From NCBI GenBank assembly GCA_900543605.1, contig UQSK01000001.1, positions 75,027 through 139,026 on the forward strand: a DNA stretch of 64,000 bases, written 5' to 3'. The notes under the pieces are model-generated. The model saw only the letters and a program-made list of their open reading frames with translations. It was not told the DNA's origin and did no database searches. Of the stretch, positions 45,022-52,467 are shown one piece after another. A program made the position numbers and the translations under genes. Source of the DNA: an uncultured Collinsella sp. (GTDB lineage: Bacteria > Actinomycetota > Coriobacteriia > Coriobacteriales > Coriobacteriaceae). The stretch's first letter is position 1, and each line of letters opens with the position of its first letter.

Positions 45022-45358
45022 CATCCAATGACTACATGGGCTAGAGTTCTAAACATATTTGCTTCGGTTAGTCAAGTCATGTCTGTTCAAACAAAATGGT
45101 GGCACGCAGACGCATTGGGATCCACCTAAAAGCGGTCTTAACGAACAGTGCACCTTTATATGTCTTTGAAAGCAATCAGCAAATCACGTTTTAGCAGGCA
45201 ATAAGCTGTAAACCGGCAACGTAATCAACTTGTAACAAACCTAGACGTTTAAACAAATAATCCAACCTTTTGCGGATTTAGCTATAATTCCACAAACCAA
45301 ACAGCTATACTCCTTTCATGTCGTGTAGGAAATACGTAGACAAAAAGGAGGTTATGTG
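45022..45358 (+). promoter_or_regulatory. A+T-richer leader region of the mannose PTS operon
   Basis: A 337-base stretch without a gene, noticeably richer in A+T than its surroundings. A consensus TATAAT lies at 45283-45288, about 70 bases before manX, without a clear -35. AAGGAGG (45346-45352) is the manX ribosome site. No strong palindrome was found. Confidence 0.5.
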
Positions 45359-46348
45359 ATGGTAAGTATTGTTCTTGCTAGCCACGGGGACTTGGCAGCT
45401 GGAATCAAGCAGACGGGCTCGATGGTCTTTGGCGATCAGCCGTCTGTTGCCGTGGTCTCGCTCGAGCCGAGCATGGGCCCCGACGACTTCCGTGCCAAGG
45501 TCGAGGAAGCAATCGCTTCCTTCGAAGACCAGGAGCAGGTGCTCTTCCTCGTTGATCTGTGGGGCGGCACGCCGTTCAACCAGATCAGCGGGCTCATCGA
45601 GGGCCACGATTCCTGGGCTATCGTCACCGGTGTCAACCTGCCTATGCTCATCGAGGCATATTCGCAGCGCTTTGACGCAAAGAACACTGCACATGCGATC
45701 GCAAAACATCTCGTGACTGAGGCTAAGGCTGGCGTGCGCGTCAAGCCCGAGTCTCTGGAGCCCGAGGAGAAGAAGCCGGCTGCGGCCGCCGCTGCTCCTG
45801 CAGGCGCCATCCCTCCGGGAACGGTCATCGGCGATGGGCACATCAAGATCGCCCACGTCCGTATCGACACCCGTCTGCTTCATGGCCAGGTGGCCACCAC
45901 GTGGACCAAGCAGATCAACCCCAACCGCATCATCGTGGTTTCCGACGGCGTTGCTCACGACGAGCTCCGCAAGACCATGATCGAGCAGGCTGCCCCTCCG
46001 GGAGTCCATGCCAACGTCGTGCCCATCAAGAAGATGGCCGAGGTCGTCAAGGACACGCGCTTTGGTGACACCAAGGCCATGCTGCTCTTTGAGAACCCGC
46101 AGGATCTGCTCAAGGCCATCGAGGCCGGCGTCGACATCAAGGAAGTCAACATCGGTTCCATGGCTCACTCCAAGGGCAAGGTCGTCGTCACCAACGCCGT
46201 CGCTATGGGCGATGACGACGTCAAGACTCTCGAGGCCCTCAAGGCCAAGGGCGTCAAGTTCGAGGTCCGCAAGGTTCCTTCGGATTCCTCCGAGGATCTC
46301 GACGCCATGTTGAAGAAAGCTAAGGCCGAACTGGCCGCTCAAGCATAG
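45359..46348 (+). CDS. manX: PTS mannose-family IIAB component
   Basis: A 329-aa fused IIAB protein. IIA (1-130) has the phospho-histidine in IVLASHGDLAAGI (His near residue 9) and FLVDLWGGTPFNQ. An Ala/Pro linker (about 138-155) follows. IIB (about 160-329) has its phospho-histidine in RIDTRLLHGQVATTW. Phosphate passes from HPr to IIA, IIB and then the sugar in the membrane IIC-IID channel. ATG at 45359 is preferred (AAGGAGG at 6 bases); the GTG just before it is an alternative. First gene of manX-manY-manZ-DUF956. Sugar is probably mannose or glucose, unproven. Confidence 0.94.
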   Translation: MVSIVLASHGDLAAGIKQTGSMVFGDQPSVAVVSLEPSMGPDDFRAKVEEAIASFEDQEQVLFLVDLWGGTPFNQISGLIEGHDSWAIVTGVNLPMLIEAYSQRFDAKNTAHAIAKHLVTEAKAGVRVKPESLEPEEKKPAAAAAAPAGAIPPGTVIGDGHIKIAHVRIDTRLLHGQVATTWTKQINPNRIIVVSDGVAHDELRKTMIEQAAPPGVHANVVPIKKMAEVVKDTRFGDTKAMLLFENPQDLLKAIEAGVDIKEVNIGSMAHSKGKVVVTNAVAMGDDDVKTLEALKAKGVKFEVRKVPSDSSEDLDAMLKKAKAELAAQA

Positions 46349-46366
46349 TAAAGGAGGGTCCGATAC

Positions 46367-47185
46367 ATGTCTGCAATCACTATTCTGCTTGTTGCGATTG
46401 TCGCGTTGCTTGCCGGTATGGAAGGCATTCTGGATGAGTTCCAGTTCCATCAGCCGCTCGTGGCATGCACGCTTATCGGTCTCGTAACCGGTCACCTTCA
46501 GGAGGGTATCCTCCTGGGCGGTTCGCTCCAGATGATGGCCCTTGGCTGGGCTAACGTCGGCGCCGCTGTCGCGCCTGACGCCGCTCTGGCCTCGGTCGCT
46601 TCTTCGATCATCATGGTGCTCGCCCTCAACGGTGGCGCCACCGATTCGGCCAAGGCCGTTACCACCGCTATCGCCGTCGCCGTCCCGCTGTCGGTCGCTG
46701 GTCTGTTCCTGACCATGATCTGCCGTACCATTGCTACCGCTATCGCTCACGCCATGGACGGTTGCGCCGAGAAGGGCGACTTCTCCGGCATCGAGCGCTG
46801 GCAGTATGCTGCCATCCTCATGCAGGGCCTTCGTATCGCCATCCCGGCAGTGCTTCTGTGCGTCATCCCGGCCGAGGCCGTTACCAACGCGCTTAACGCT
46901 ATGCCCGACTGGCTGTCCGGCGGCATGGCTGTCGGCGGCGGCATGGTCGCTTCCGTCGGTTACGCCATGGTCATCAACATGATGGCCACCAAGGAGACCT
47001 GGCCGTTCTTCGTCCTCGGCTTTGTCCTTGCTGCCATCCCTCAGCTCACGCTGATCGCCCTTGGTCTCATCGGCATCTCCCTTGCCCTCATCTACCTTGG
47101 CCTTAAGGATCTGGCCAAGCAGGGTGGCGGCATGGGCGGTGGCTCCGGCGACCCGCTCGGCGACATTCTGAACGATTACGAGTAG
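46367..47185 (+). CDS. manY: PTS mannose-family IIC component
   Basis: A 272-aa membrane protein with about seven to eight hydrophobic segments, of the mannose-family IIC type: TILLVAIVALLAGMEGILDEFQFHQPLVACTLIGLVTGHLQEGILLGGSLQMMALGWANVGAA. It forms the sugar-translocating part together with IID. AAGGAGG precedes the start. Ends with a short cytoplasmic acidic tail. Second in the operon, 18 bases after manX. Confidence 0.95.
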   Translation: MSAITILLVAIVALLAGMEGILDEFQFHQPLVACTLIGLVTGHLQEGILLGGSLQMMALGWANVGAAVAPDAALASVASSIIMVLALNGGATDSAKAVTTAIAVAVPLSVAGLFLTMICRTIATAIAHAMDGCAEKGDFSGIERWQYAAILMQGLRIAIPAVLLCVIPAEAVTNALNAMPDWLSGGMAVGGGMVASVGYAMVINMMATKETWPFFVLGFVLAAIPQLTLIALGLIGISLALIYLGLKDLAKQGGGMGGGSGDPLGDILNDYE

Positions 47186-47201
47186 GAGGGGAGTGATACA
47201 T

Positions 47202-48122
47202 ATGGCAGAGAACAAGATTCAGCTCACCAAGGCTGACCGCAAGAAGGTTTGCTTCCGTCATCAGTTCCTTCAGGGCTCGTGGAACTACGAGCGTATGCAG
47301 AACGGCGGCTGGTGCTTCGCAATGATCCCTGCGATCAAGAAGCTCTACACCAGCAAGGATGACCAGATTGCCGCTCTTAAGCGCCACCTGGAGTTCTATA
47401 ACACCCACCCCTATGTTTCCGCCCCCGTCATTGGCGTTACCCTCGCCCTCGAGGAGGAGCGCGCCAACGGTGCTCCGATTGATGATGTCGCCATCCAGGG
47501 CGTCAAGGTCGGTATGATGGGCCCGCTCGCCGGCGTCGGTGACCCCGTCTTCTGGTTCACCCTTCGCCCGATTCTGGGCGCTCTGGGCGCTTCCCTGGCC
47601 ATGTCCGGCAGCATCGTCGGTCCGCTGCTGTTCTTCTTCGCGTGGAACATCATCCGTTACGCTTTCCTGTGGTACACGCAGGAGTTTGGCTACAAGGTCG
47701 GCGCCTCCATCGCCAAGGACCTCTCCGGTGGTCTGATGGGCATGGTCACCGAGGGCGCTTCCATCCTGGGTATGTTCATCATCGGCGCCCTGGTCGAGCG
47801 CTGGGTGTCCATTTCCTTCACCCCGATCGTCTCCACGGTCAAGCAGTCTGCTGGCGCCTTTATCGACTGGGCTAGCCTGCCCTCCGGTTCCGAGGGTATC
47901 AAGGAAGCGCTGACGATGTACAACTCCGTCGGTGCTACCGCCCTTGATCAGATGAAGGTCACCACGCTTCAGGCCAACCTCGATCAGCTCATCCCCGGCC
48001 TTGCCGCCGTGTGCCTGACCCTGCTGGTCTGCAAGCTCCTCAAGAAGAAGGTCAGCCCGATCGTCATCATCCTGGCTCTCTTCGCCGTCGGCATCATCGG
48101 TCGCTTCTGCGGCTTCATGTAA
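47202..48122 (+). CDS. manZ: PTS mannose-family IID component
   Basis: A 306-aa IID protein. Typical segments are FRHQFLQGSWNYERMQNGGWCFAMIPAIKKLY near the N-terminus, FYNTHPYVSAPVIGVTLALEEERANG, and GVKVGMMGPLAGVGDPVFWFTLRPILGALGASLA in the membrane part. ATG at 47202 is chosen; a GTG at 47193 in frame is an alternative closer to the GGAGGGG site. Last of the core PTS genes, 16 bases after manY. Confidence 0.94.
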   Translation: MAENKIQLTKADRKKVCFRHQFLQGSWNYERMQNGGWCFAMIPAIKKLYTSKDDQIAALKRHLEFYNTHPYVSAPVIGVTLALEEERANGAPIDDVAIQGVKVGMMGPLAGVGDPVFWFTLRPILGALGASLAMSGSIVGPLLFFFAWNIIRYAFLWYTQEFGYKVGASIAKDLSGGLMGMVTEGASILGMFIIGALVERWVSISFTPIVSTVKQSAGAFIDWASLPSGSEGIKEALTMYNSVGATALDQMKVTTLQANLDQLIPGLAAVCLTLLVCKLLKKKVSPIVIILALFAVGIIGRFCGFM

Positions 48123-48242
48123 GCACGCTTCGGCTTAAGACCGAGAGTTGCTAGGCAAGGGCTTTTGAGCCATTGAAACGGATCGCACCCGGTGGGTACA
48201 CTGGATGCGGTCCGATTGTTTTATTTGGAGGGCGAGGCGCGC

Positions 48243-48641
48243 ATGGCGCAATCTCAGAACAGCACGGTCGATCTGGCAACGCCGGCAACCTGCCTGATGG
48301 GGCTTACCAGCCACGGTAACGTGATGGTGGGCAATAAGGCGTTCGAGTATTACAACGAGCGCAATCCCGAGGATTATATTCAAATCCCGTGGGACGAGGT
48401 CGACTATATTGCCGCCGAGGTTTTACGCGGCACCAAGAAGATCACGCGTTTTGCCATCTTCACCAAGGACAACGGTCACTTTACGTTTTCGACGCGCGAC
48501 GACAAAGAGACGCTTCGTGCTGTCCGCAAGTACGTCGACGAGGATAAGCTTGTGCGTTCGCCCGACTTTATCGATGTGACGGCCAAGGGCGCCAAGAGCA
48601 TCCCCTCCGTTATCAAAAACCTCTTCCACAAAGGTAACTAG
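48243..48641 (+). CDS. manO: DUF956 family protein of mannose PTS operons (ManO-like)
   Basis: A 132-aa cytoplasmic protein of the DUF956 family, which is regularly found downstream of mannose-family PTS genes and is also called ManO. Recognisable features are DLATPATCLMGLTSHGNVMVGNKAFEYYNERNPEDYIQIPWDEVDYIAAEV and FTFSTRDDKETLRAVRKYV, a PH-like fold. ATG at 48243 has GAGG just upstream; the frame starts further up at 48192 without support. Its precise job is not established. A family A palindrome follows 9 bases after the stop. Confidence 0.88.
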   Translation: MAQSQNSTVDLATPATCLMGLTSHGNVMVGNKAFEYYNERNPEDYIQIPWDEVDYIAAEVLRGTKKITRFAIFTKDNGHFTFSTRDDKETLRAVRKYVDEDKLVRSPDFIDVTAKGAKSIPSVIKNLFHKGN

Positions 48642-48650
48642 CTCCTCATA

Positions 48651-48717
48651 AGTTGCGGTGAAATAGTTCCTAAATACGGCTTTAGATGCTTCAGACAGGA
48701 ACTATTCCACCGCAACT
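48651..48717. repeat. Intergenic palindrome, family A copy 3
   Basis: AGTTGCGGTGAAATAGTTCC (48651-48670) and GGAACTATTCCACCGCAACT (48698-48717), one wobble mismatch; 67 bp total, as in copies 1 and 2. The CTAGCT...CCTC context before it also matches copy 1. Confidence 0.85.
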
Positions 48718-48776
48718 TCGAAGTCTAGTCATGCGACGTATTGCGATGCAGTAAATCTGCTACACTAGTACAACAT

Positions 48777-48852
48777 GCCTCCGTAGCTCAGGGGATAGAG
48801 CACCGCTCTCCTAAAGCGGGTGTCGACGGTTCGAATCCGCCCGGGGGCACCA
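48777..48852 (+). tRNA. tRNA-Arg, anticodon CCT
   Basis: A 76-base cloverleaf including an encoded CCA. The acceptor stem GCCTCCG pairs with CGGGGGC, the D arm has AGCTCAGGGGAT, the anticodon stem CCGCT/AGCGG encloses loop CTCCTAA (anticodon CCT, reading AGG), and the T arm contains GGTTCGAATCC. Discriminator base is A. Its 3' 45 bases form the left attachment site of the integrated element. Confidence 0.97.
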
Positions 48853-48853
48853 G
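48808..48853 (+). other. Left attachment site (attL)
   Basis: A 46-bp core within tRNA-Arg, identical to 55988-56033; restores an intact tRNA after insertion. Confidence 0.92.
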
Positions 48854-48861
48854 GAAAATCG

Positions 48862-48895
48862 CAGGTCAGACGGTATAAATCGTCTGACCTGTTTC
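48862..48895 (+). terminator. Terminator after tRNA-Arg, at the left end of the element
   Basis: CAGGTCAGACG (48862-48872) mirrored by CGTCTGACCTG (48881-48891), then TTTCT. Confidence 0.75.
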
Positions 48896-48923
48896 TGTAT
48901 GGATAGGGGTTAAACTCCCCTGA

Positions 48924-48961
48924 GGGGTGAAAAAGGGGTGAAAGTTCATTCTATGGGTGAA
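48924..48961. promoter_or_regulatory. Integrase arm-type sites, left end
   Basis: GGGGTGAAAAAGGGGTGAAA (48924-48943) and a further GGGTGAAA at 48954-48961. The same 20-mer occurs at 55861-55880 next to the right end. Spaced GGGTGAAA boxes at both ends fit secondary binding sites of the integrase. The rest of 48962-49210 shows no gene. Confidence 0.65.
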
Positions 48962-49210
48962 AACATCGCGACTTCATATTTCACCTCAGAGTTCCAACCT
49001 CAGGGCCGGTTTTCAACTCTTTCCACAGCCTACGGGTTGGATGTGGGACCCTCCGGCTATGGAAAGCGTTGAAAACCTAGGTTGTCGTTGCCGTAGGGCG
49101 AGCCAGTTTCCGGCAGCCTTTGATATCTTTTGATTGCTATTGAAGCCCCGTTGGACATTAGACGACGTTGGAAGTCTGTTCTTTCGTTCTAATTCGATTT
49201 GCACTCTGTC

Positions 49211-49441
49211 TTATTTGACAAAGAGGTCAGAGTTGAAGAACTCCTTCAGGGAAACGCCGAGGCCCCTCGCTATGCGGTCGATATTCTCAATAGACACGTT
49301 TCGCTTGCCCGTCTCGACTTCGGCGAAATAGGTGCGGGACATCTCGATGGAATATGCGAAGGCCTCTTGACTCATGCCAAGCTCAGCCCTCAATTCTTTA
49401 ATGCGAAGCCCCACGCGCATCTTGGGGTCAAGCTCAGTCAT
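49211..49441 (-). CDS. Xre-family helix-turn-helix regulator
   Basis: A 76-aa Cro/C1-type DNA-binding protein. The helix-turn-helix domain is RIKELRAELGMSQEAFAYSIEMSRTYFAEVETGKRNVSIENIDRIARGLGVSLKEFF, covering nearly the whole protein. ATG at 49441 has AGGAGGT at 5 bases; a GTG two codons upstream is inside the ribosome site. Divergent from the surface protein at 49560, with tandem 15-bp repeats between them as likely operator. It probably controls the cargo gene and itself. Confidence 0.9.
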   Translation of the reverse strand: MTELDPKMRVGLRIKELRAELGMSQEAFAYSIEMSRTYFAEVETGKRNVSIENIDRIARGLGVSLKEFFNSDLFVK

Positions 49442-49481
49442 CGGCACCTCCTATCCATCGGTGTCAATGATTCAAGCCAAC

Positions 49482-49511
49482 CCTATATAAGTCACACCTA
49501 TATAAGTGACA
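49482..49511. promoter_or_regulatory. Tandem 15-bp repeats, putative Xre operator
   Basis: CCTATATAAGTCACA (49482-49496) and CCTATATAAGTGACA (49497-49511), head to tail with one difference. Located in the divergent promoter; TATAAG within each unit may also act as a -10. Confidence 0.7.
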
Positions 49512-49559
49512 ATTTGAAATACAATGCAAATACTGAAGTATCGCAATCAGGAAGGAGCC

Positions 49560-50900
49560 ATGGTGGTTACGGAGATTCCGAAGGTGACGGACGATATGGT
49601 CTCCGGGGATGCAGTGGAAAAAGAAGAGGGGAAGCCGCTCGTGCTTTTCGGGCGCGAGTTCTCCCGTAAGCAGGTCTGCGCAGCTGGTGCGGGAATCCTC
49701 TGTGCGGCGCTTCTCATCGGCGGCGGGGCTTACGCCATCTCACATGCCAGTTGGACGGGAGATTCCAATGCCCCTGCGGTGTCCCAGTCAAAGGACGAGG
49801 AGAAGCAGGACATGGTACTTACCCTTGAGGTAAAGGCTGACGGCTGGGATGCGGACACTTCCACGCCCGTTATCGCCCATATAGAGGATGCGGACGGGAA
49901 GGTGGACTTCTACACCGCCATCGCCGCGAACAAGCAGGTGACCGTGAAGGTCGGCAAGTCCGGCACCTACACCGTCACATTCATTTCACCGGTGAACGCC
50001 GACGGTTCCATCTATAAGGTGTCATCGAAGAAGGTTACCGCCGGGAAGGCCGATAAGAAGACGGCCAGCACGGGTGTGACTTTCAACAAGGTTGATGCGG
50101 ATAAGGTGACGAAGGATGACCTGACCGCCATCGCCAAGGACGTTGCAGCAGCCGTGAAGAAGGGCGATTCTACTCTGACCGGAGACAAGGGTGCCGAGGT
50201 CGTGAAGAAGTTCGAGGACAACATCAAGAAGAACCCGAACGCCGATGCCGATGCCGTCGAGAAGGAGACCGAGAAGGCTCAGGAGTCCGCCAAGGAAGAG
50301 AAGTCCGACGCGAAGACCCCGGAAACTTCCGACAGCAAGAAGAGCGATTCAGGTTCATCCAACGGCTCCAAGAAGGATAATGGGAAGACCACAGGCAGCT
50401 CCGATAATTCTGGAAACAAGAGCAATTCATCCTCCAAGAAAGACGAGGGAAAATCCGATAGCAAGCCGAGTGGCGGCAACAGCAGCAACTCCGGCTCAAA
50501 CTCCAATTCAGGCAGTTCATCGAAAAAGGATGACACCCCGGCGCATCAGCACAACTGGGTTGCCCAGACAAAAACCGTCCATCACGACGCTCAGTACAAG
50601 ACCGTCCACCACGACGCGGTGACGCATCAGGTATGGCATGACGCGGTGACGGAGGAACACTATATCTGCAACCAGTGCGGTGCGGATATCACGTCTGACC
50701 CTTGGGGGCATATTAACAACTCTCTTATGAATGGTGGTAATTGCGGAAGCTATCACTCTACCTATGTGACTGTAAAGCAGGGGTATTATGAAACCGTGAC
50801 CGACCAAGCGGCCTATGACGAGCAGGTGCAGGTGCGCGATGCATGGGATGAGACTGTGACCACTGGGTATAAGTGCTCTTCTTGCGGTGCCACGAAGTAA
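49560..50900 (+). CDS. Membrane-anchored surface protein with Ser-rich stalk and zinc-ribbon-like end (element cargo)
   Basis: A 446-aa protein. A short cytoplasmic region is followed by one membrane helix (about residues 40-62, KQVCAAGAGILCAALLIGGGAYAI). A strand-rich extracellular domain (about 85-170, LTLEVKADGWDADTSTPVIAHIED) comes next, then a helical part and a long Ser/Lys/Gly stalk (about 255-330). The end (about 335-446) has repeated HHDA motifs and two Cys pairs, CNQCGADI and CSSCGATK, so probably binds metal. Start ATG 49560 or the adjacent GTG, both behind AAGGAG. The strand-rich domain resembles that of the host protein at 37961-39463. A role in adhesion or surface modification is only a guess. 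Confidence 0.75.
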   Translation: MVVTEIPKVTDDMVSGDAVEKEEGKPLVLFGREFSRKQVCAAGAGILCAALLIGGGAYAISHASWTGDSNAPAVSQSKDEEKQDMVLTLEVKADGWDADTSTPVIAHIEDADGKVDFYTAIAANKQVTVKVGKSGTYTVTFISPVNADGSIYKVSSKKVTAGKADKKTASTGVTFNKVDADKVTKDDLTAIAKDVAAAVKKGDSTLTGDKGAEVVKKFEDNIKKNPNADADAVEKETEKAQESAKEEKSDAKTPETSDSKKSDSGSSNGSKKDNGKTTGSSDNSGNKSNSSSKKDEGKSDSKPSGGNSSNSGSNSNSGSSSKKDDTPAHQHNWVAQTKTVHHDAQYKTVHHDAVTHQVWHDAVTEEHYICNQCGADITSDPWGHINNSLMNGGNCGSYHSTYVTVKQGYYETVTDQAAYDEQVQVRDAWDETVTTGYKCSSCGATK

Positions 50901-50937
50901 CTTGAAAGAGCAAGGCAATCGTCTATTTCAGGCAAGG

Positions 50938-50967
50938 AAAGCCCCGACCAAATGGCCGGGGCTTTTT
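50938..50967 (+). terminator. Terminator of the surface-protein gene
   Basis: AAAGCCCCGACC, AAAT, GGCCGGGGCTTT, with further T; 37 bases after the stop. Confidence 0.9.
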
Positions 50968-50971
50968 CTAA

Positions 50972-51426
50972 TGCTCATTGATCGGCCTTGCGGCCGATGG
51001 GTCCCGCTTACGGGCGGGACCCCCGCGACGCACGGCGTCGCTCTCGCTGCGCCTCCCTGGCAACGCTCCCCAGGGTCGCGTTTCGTCCGCCTCCGCTCAC
51101 GCCGGCCCAGCCCGCCGAACGGCTGCGCTCGATGGCTTCCAGAAGTCGCCATCGCTCCGCCGTGGTCGCCGGGCTGGGCCTCTCGCGCCGGGTCGCCGAG
51201 CGCCGTCGTGCGACGCTCCCCAGGGTCGCGTCTCCTCGGCGTCGGTTCAACCGGCGCTCACCTGCCCGGGCTCGCGTTGCCTTGGGCAACCGGCTCGCTC
51301 CGTGCGGGCAAGATATGGATTCCGTTGCACGGAATCATCTTGCCGCCTGCGGCGGAGGGCGAACCGCTCCGAAGTCGCTCCCGCCAATAATAAGCTGGGA
51401 CGCTTGTTGCGTCCCGGCCCAAGCGC
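50972..51426. other. GC-rich stretch without a convincing gene, rich in inverted repeats
   Basis: 455 bases. GGGTCCCGC/GCGGGACCC and GGCCCAGCCCG/CGGGCTGGGCC are mirrored, and ACGCTCCCCAGGGTCGCGT is repeated directly at 51063-51081 and 51213-51231. Frames are open on both strands but look like composition artefacts (Arg/Ser/Pro-rich). It may hold the transfer origin, or be a scar of lost mobilization genes. Confidence 0.5.
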
Positions 51427-51789
51427 TCAGTCACCTCGCCCGTTCTGGTTCTCCCACGACTTGCGCTCAAGTTCCCAGAACGCCCTCATCGCCGTCGCTA
51501 TCCCGCGCAGCGTGAAGCGGACGACGAGGCCGGTTGAGCGGTCGACCGCGAAGCCGAGCCTGCCGCCGTTGACCTTCCGCACGGCCCCGAGGGCCTTCGA
51601 GAAGAAGCGGTACTGGAGGCTCCCGCCCTTCGACCTCGCGAGCTCGATGCCGTCTCGCCTGAGCCGCCGGTCGAGCTCGGCCATGCGGTCGGGGCAGTCC
51701 CTCATTCGTCCGACCTCCTCGACGCGACGGGCGACCGCCACGCGGACGCGGGCGTTCTCGGAGCGCTCGGCCTGCCCCTTGCGGGCCAT
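51427..51789 (-). CDS. Basic protein of the element, possible relaxase remnant
   Basis: A 120-aa Arg-rich protein, not firmly recognised. ATG at 51789 follows GGAGG with 8-base spacing; the frame also runs back into the small membrane gene. The central part (MAELDRRLRRDGIELARSKGGSLQYRFFSKALGAVRKVNGGRLGFAVDRSTG) resembles C-terminal segments that follow the nuclease domain in some mobilization relaxases. No catalytic Tyr/His3 nuclease motif is present. Placed after mobC and the membrane protein, where a relaxase gene would be expected, so it may be what is left of one, or a distinct accessory protein. Confidence 0.5.
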   Translation of the reverse strand: MARKGQAERSENARVRVAVARRVEEVGRMRDCPDRMAELDRRLRRDGIELARSKGGSLQYRFFSKALGAVRKVNGGRLGFAVDRSTGLVVRFTLRGIATAMRAFWELERKSWENQNGRGD

Positions 51790-51847
51790 GTCGCGTTCCT
51801 CCCTGCCCGGCTGTCTCGCGTGGACGCGCGAGTTGGCCTTGCCGCGC

Positions 51848-52117
51848 TCAAGCTGCCTGAGCCCAATCCAAGTAGGCGATGAGCGAGCATGCACAGAGCG
51901 AGAGGAGGAGGGTGAGGGCGGTGCCCGCCGGGCAGGCGGTGAATGAGCCCGAGAGCCACCAGCCGAGAACCGTGGCTGCGTCGAGCGCCGAGGGGAGGAG
52001 CGACGCGTCGAGCGGGAGCCCCGCGACGAGGCGGTCTATGGGGGAGGCGAGCACCGGGCAGGCGAGCGCGGCGAGGACAATTGAGGTGACGAGCGCCGTG
52101 AGTATCTTTGTCTTCAT
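51848..52117 (-). CDS. Small membrane protein of the element
   Basis: An 89-aa protein with two strongly hydrophobic segments: ILTALVTSIVLAALACPVLA near the N-terminus, which could be a signal peptide, and TALTLLLSLCACSLIAYL near the C-terminus. Its ATG overlaps the mobC stop by 4 bases (ATGA), so it is translated together with mobC. Small membrane proteins between mobC and the relaxase are seen in related elements by general experience; function unknown. Confidence 0.65.
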   Translation of the reverse strand: MKTKILTALVTSIVLAALACPVLASPIDRLVAGLPLDASLLPSALDAATVLGWWLSGSFTACPAGTALTLLLSLCACSLIAYLDWAQAA

Positions 52118-52464
52118 GGTTGTTCCTTTGTTTTTGACAGAAGGTCCGAGAGTTGAGAGATCGTGCGGGCTATGAGGTTTAAGGCCTCCGAGAGCCGATG
52201 TGCCGTCTGTCCGTCGACCCCGTATTTGTTAATGGCGCGTTGGGCCTGGTTAAGGTTGTTTCCCTGCCGCTTCATCTCGGTGAGCATCTGCCGGAGGGTC
52301 GACTCGTCGGCGATCTTGACCGGTTTCTCTCCGAGATTGAGCGCAGCCTCGCGCATGAACGTCGATGGGGGCATGCCGAAAGAGGAGGAGCGGGCCACGA
52401 TTGCGACCCGCTCCTCATCGGTCATCCTGACGTTTATATGTGCGGTCCTGCTATTGCCGCGCAT
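52114..52464 (-). CDS. mobC: Mobilization accessory protein MobC
   Basis: A 116-aa relaxosome protein. A ribbon-helix-helix start (HINVRMTDEERVAIVARSSSFGMPPSTFMREAAL) is followed by the MobC core LRQMLTEMKRQGNNLNQAQRAINKYG, whose GNNLNQ motif is typical. MobC proteins open the DNA at the transfer origin for the relaxase. Its stop overlaps the small membrane gene. The DnaB-like ATPase gene ends 3 bases upstream. This is the best evidence that the element is mobilizable. Confidence 0.88.
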   Translation of the reverse strand: MRGNSRTAHINVRMTDEERVAIVARSSSFGMPPSTFMREAALNLGEKPVKIADESTLRQMLTEMKRQGNNLNQAQRAINKYGVDGQTAHRLSEALNLIARTISQLSDLLSKTKEQP

Positions 52465-52467
52465 CGC

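Noticed and set aside
45107..45130. Sigma-54 promoter before the mannose PTS operon
   Set aside because: TGGCACG is present, but the -12 TTGC element is missing at the required distance, and no sigma-54 activator gene is nearby.
50978..51946. Long plus-strand ORF (322 aa) in the element
   Set aside because: It crosses two minus-strand genes, has an Arg/Ser/Pro-rich composition typical of reverse frames in GC-rich DNA, and has no ribosome site.
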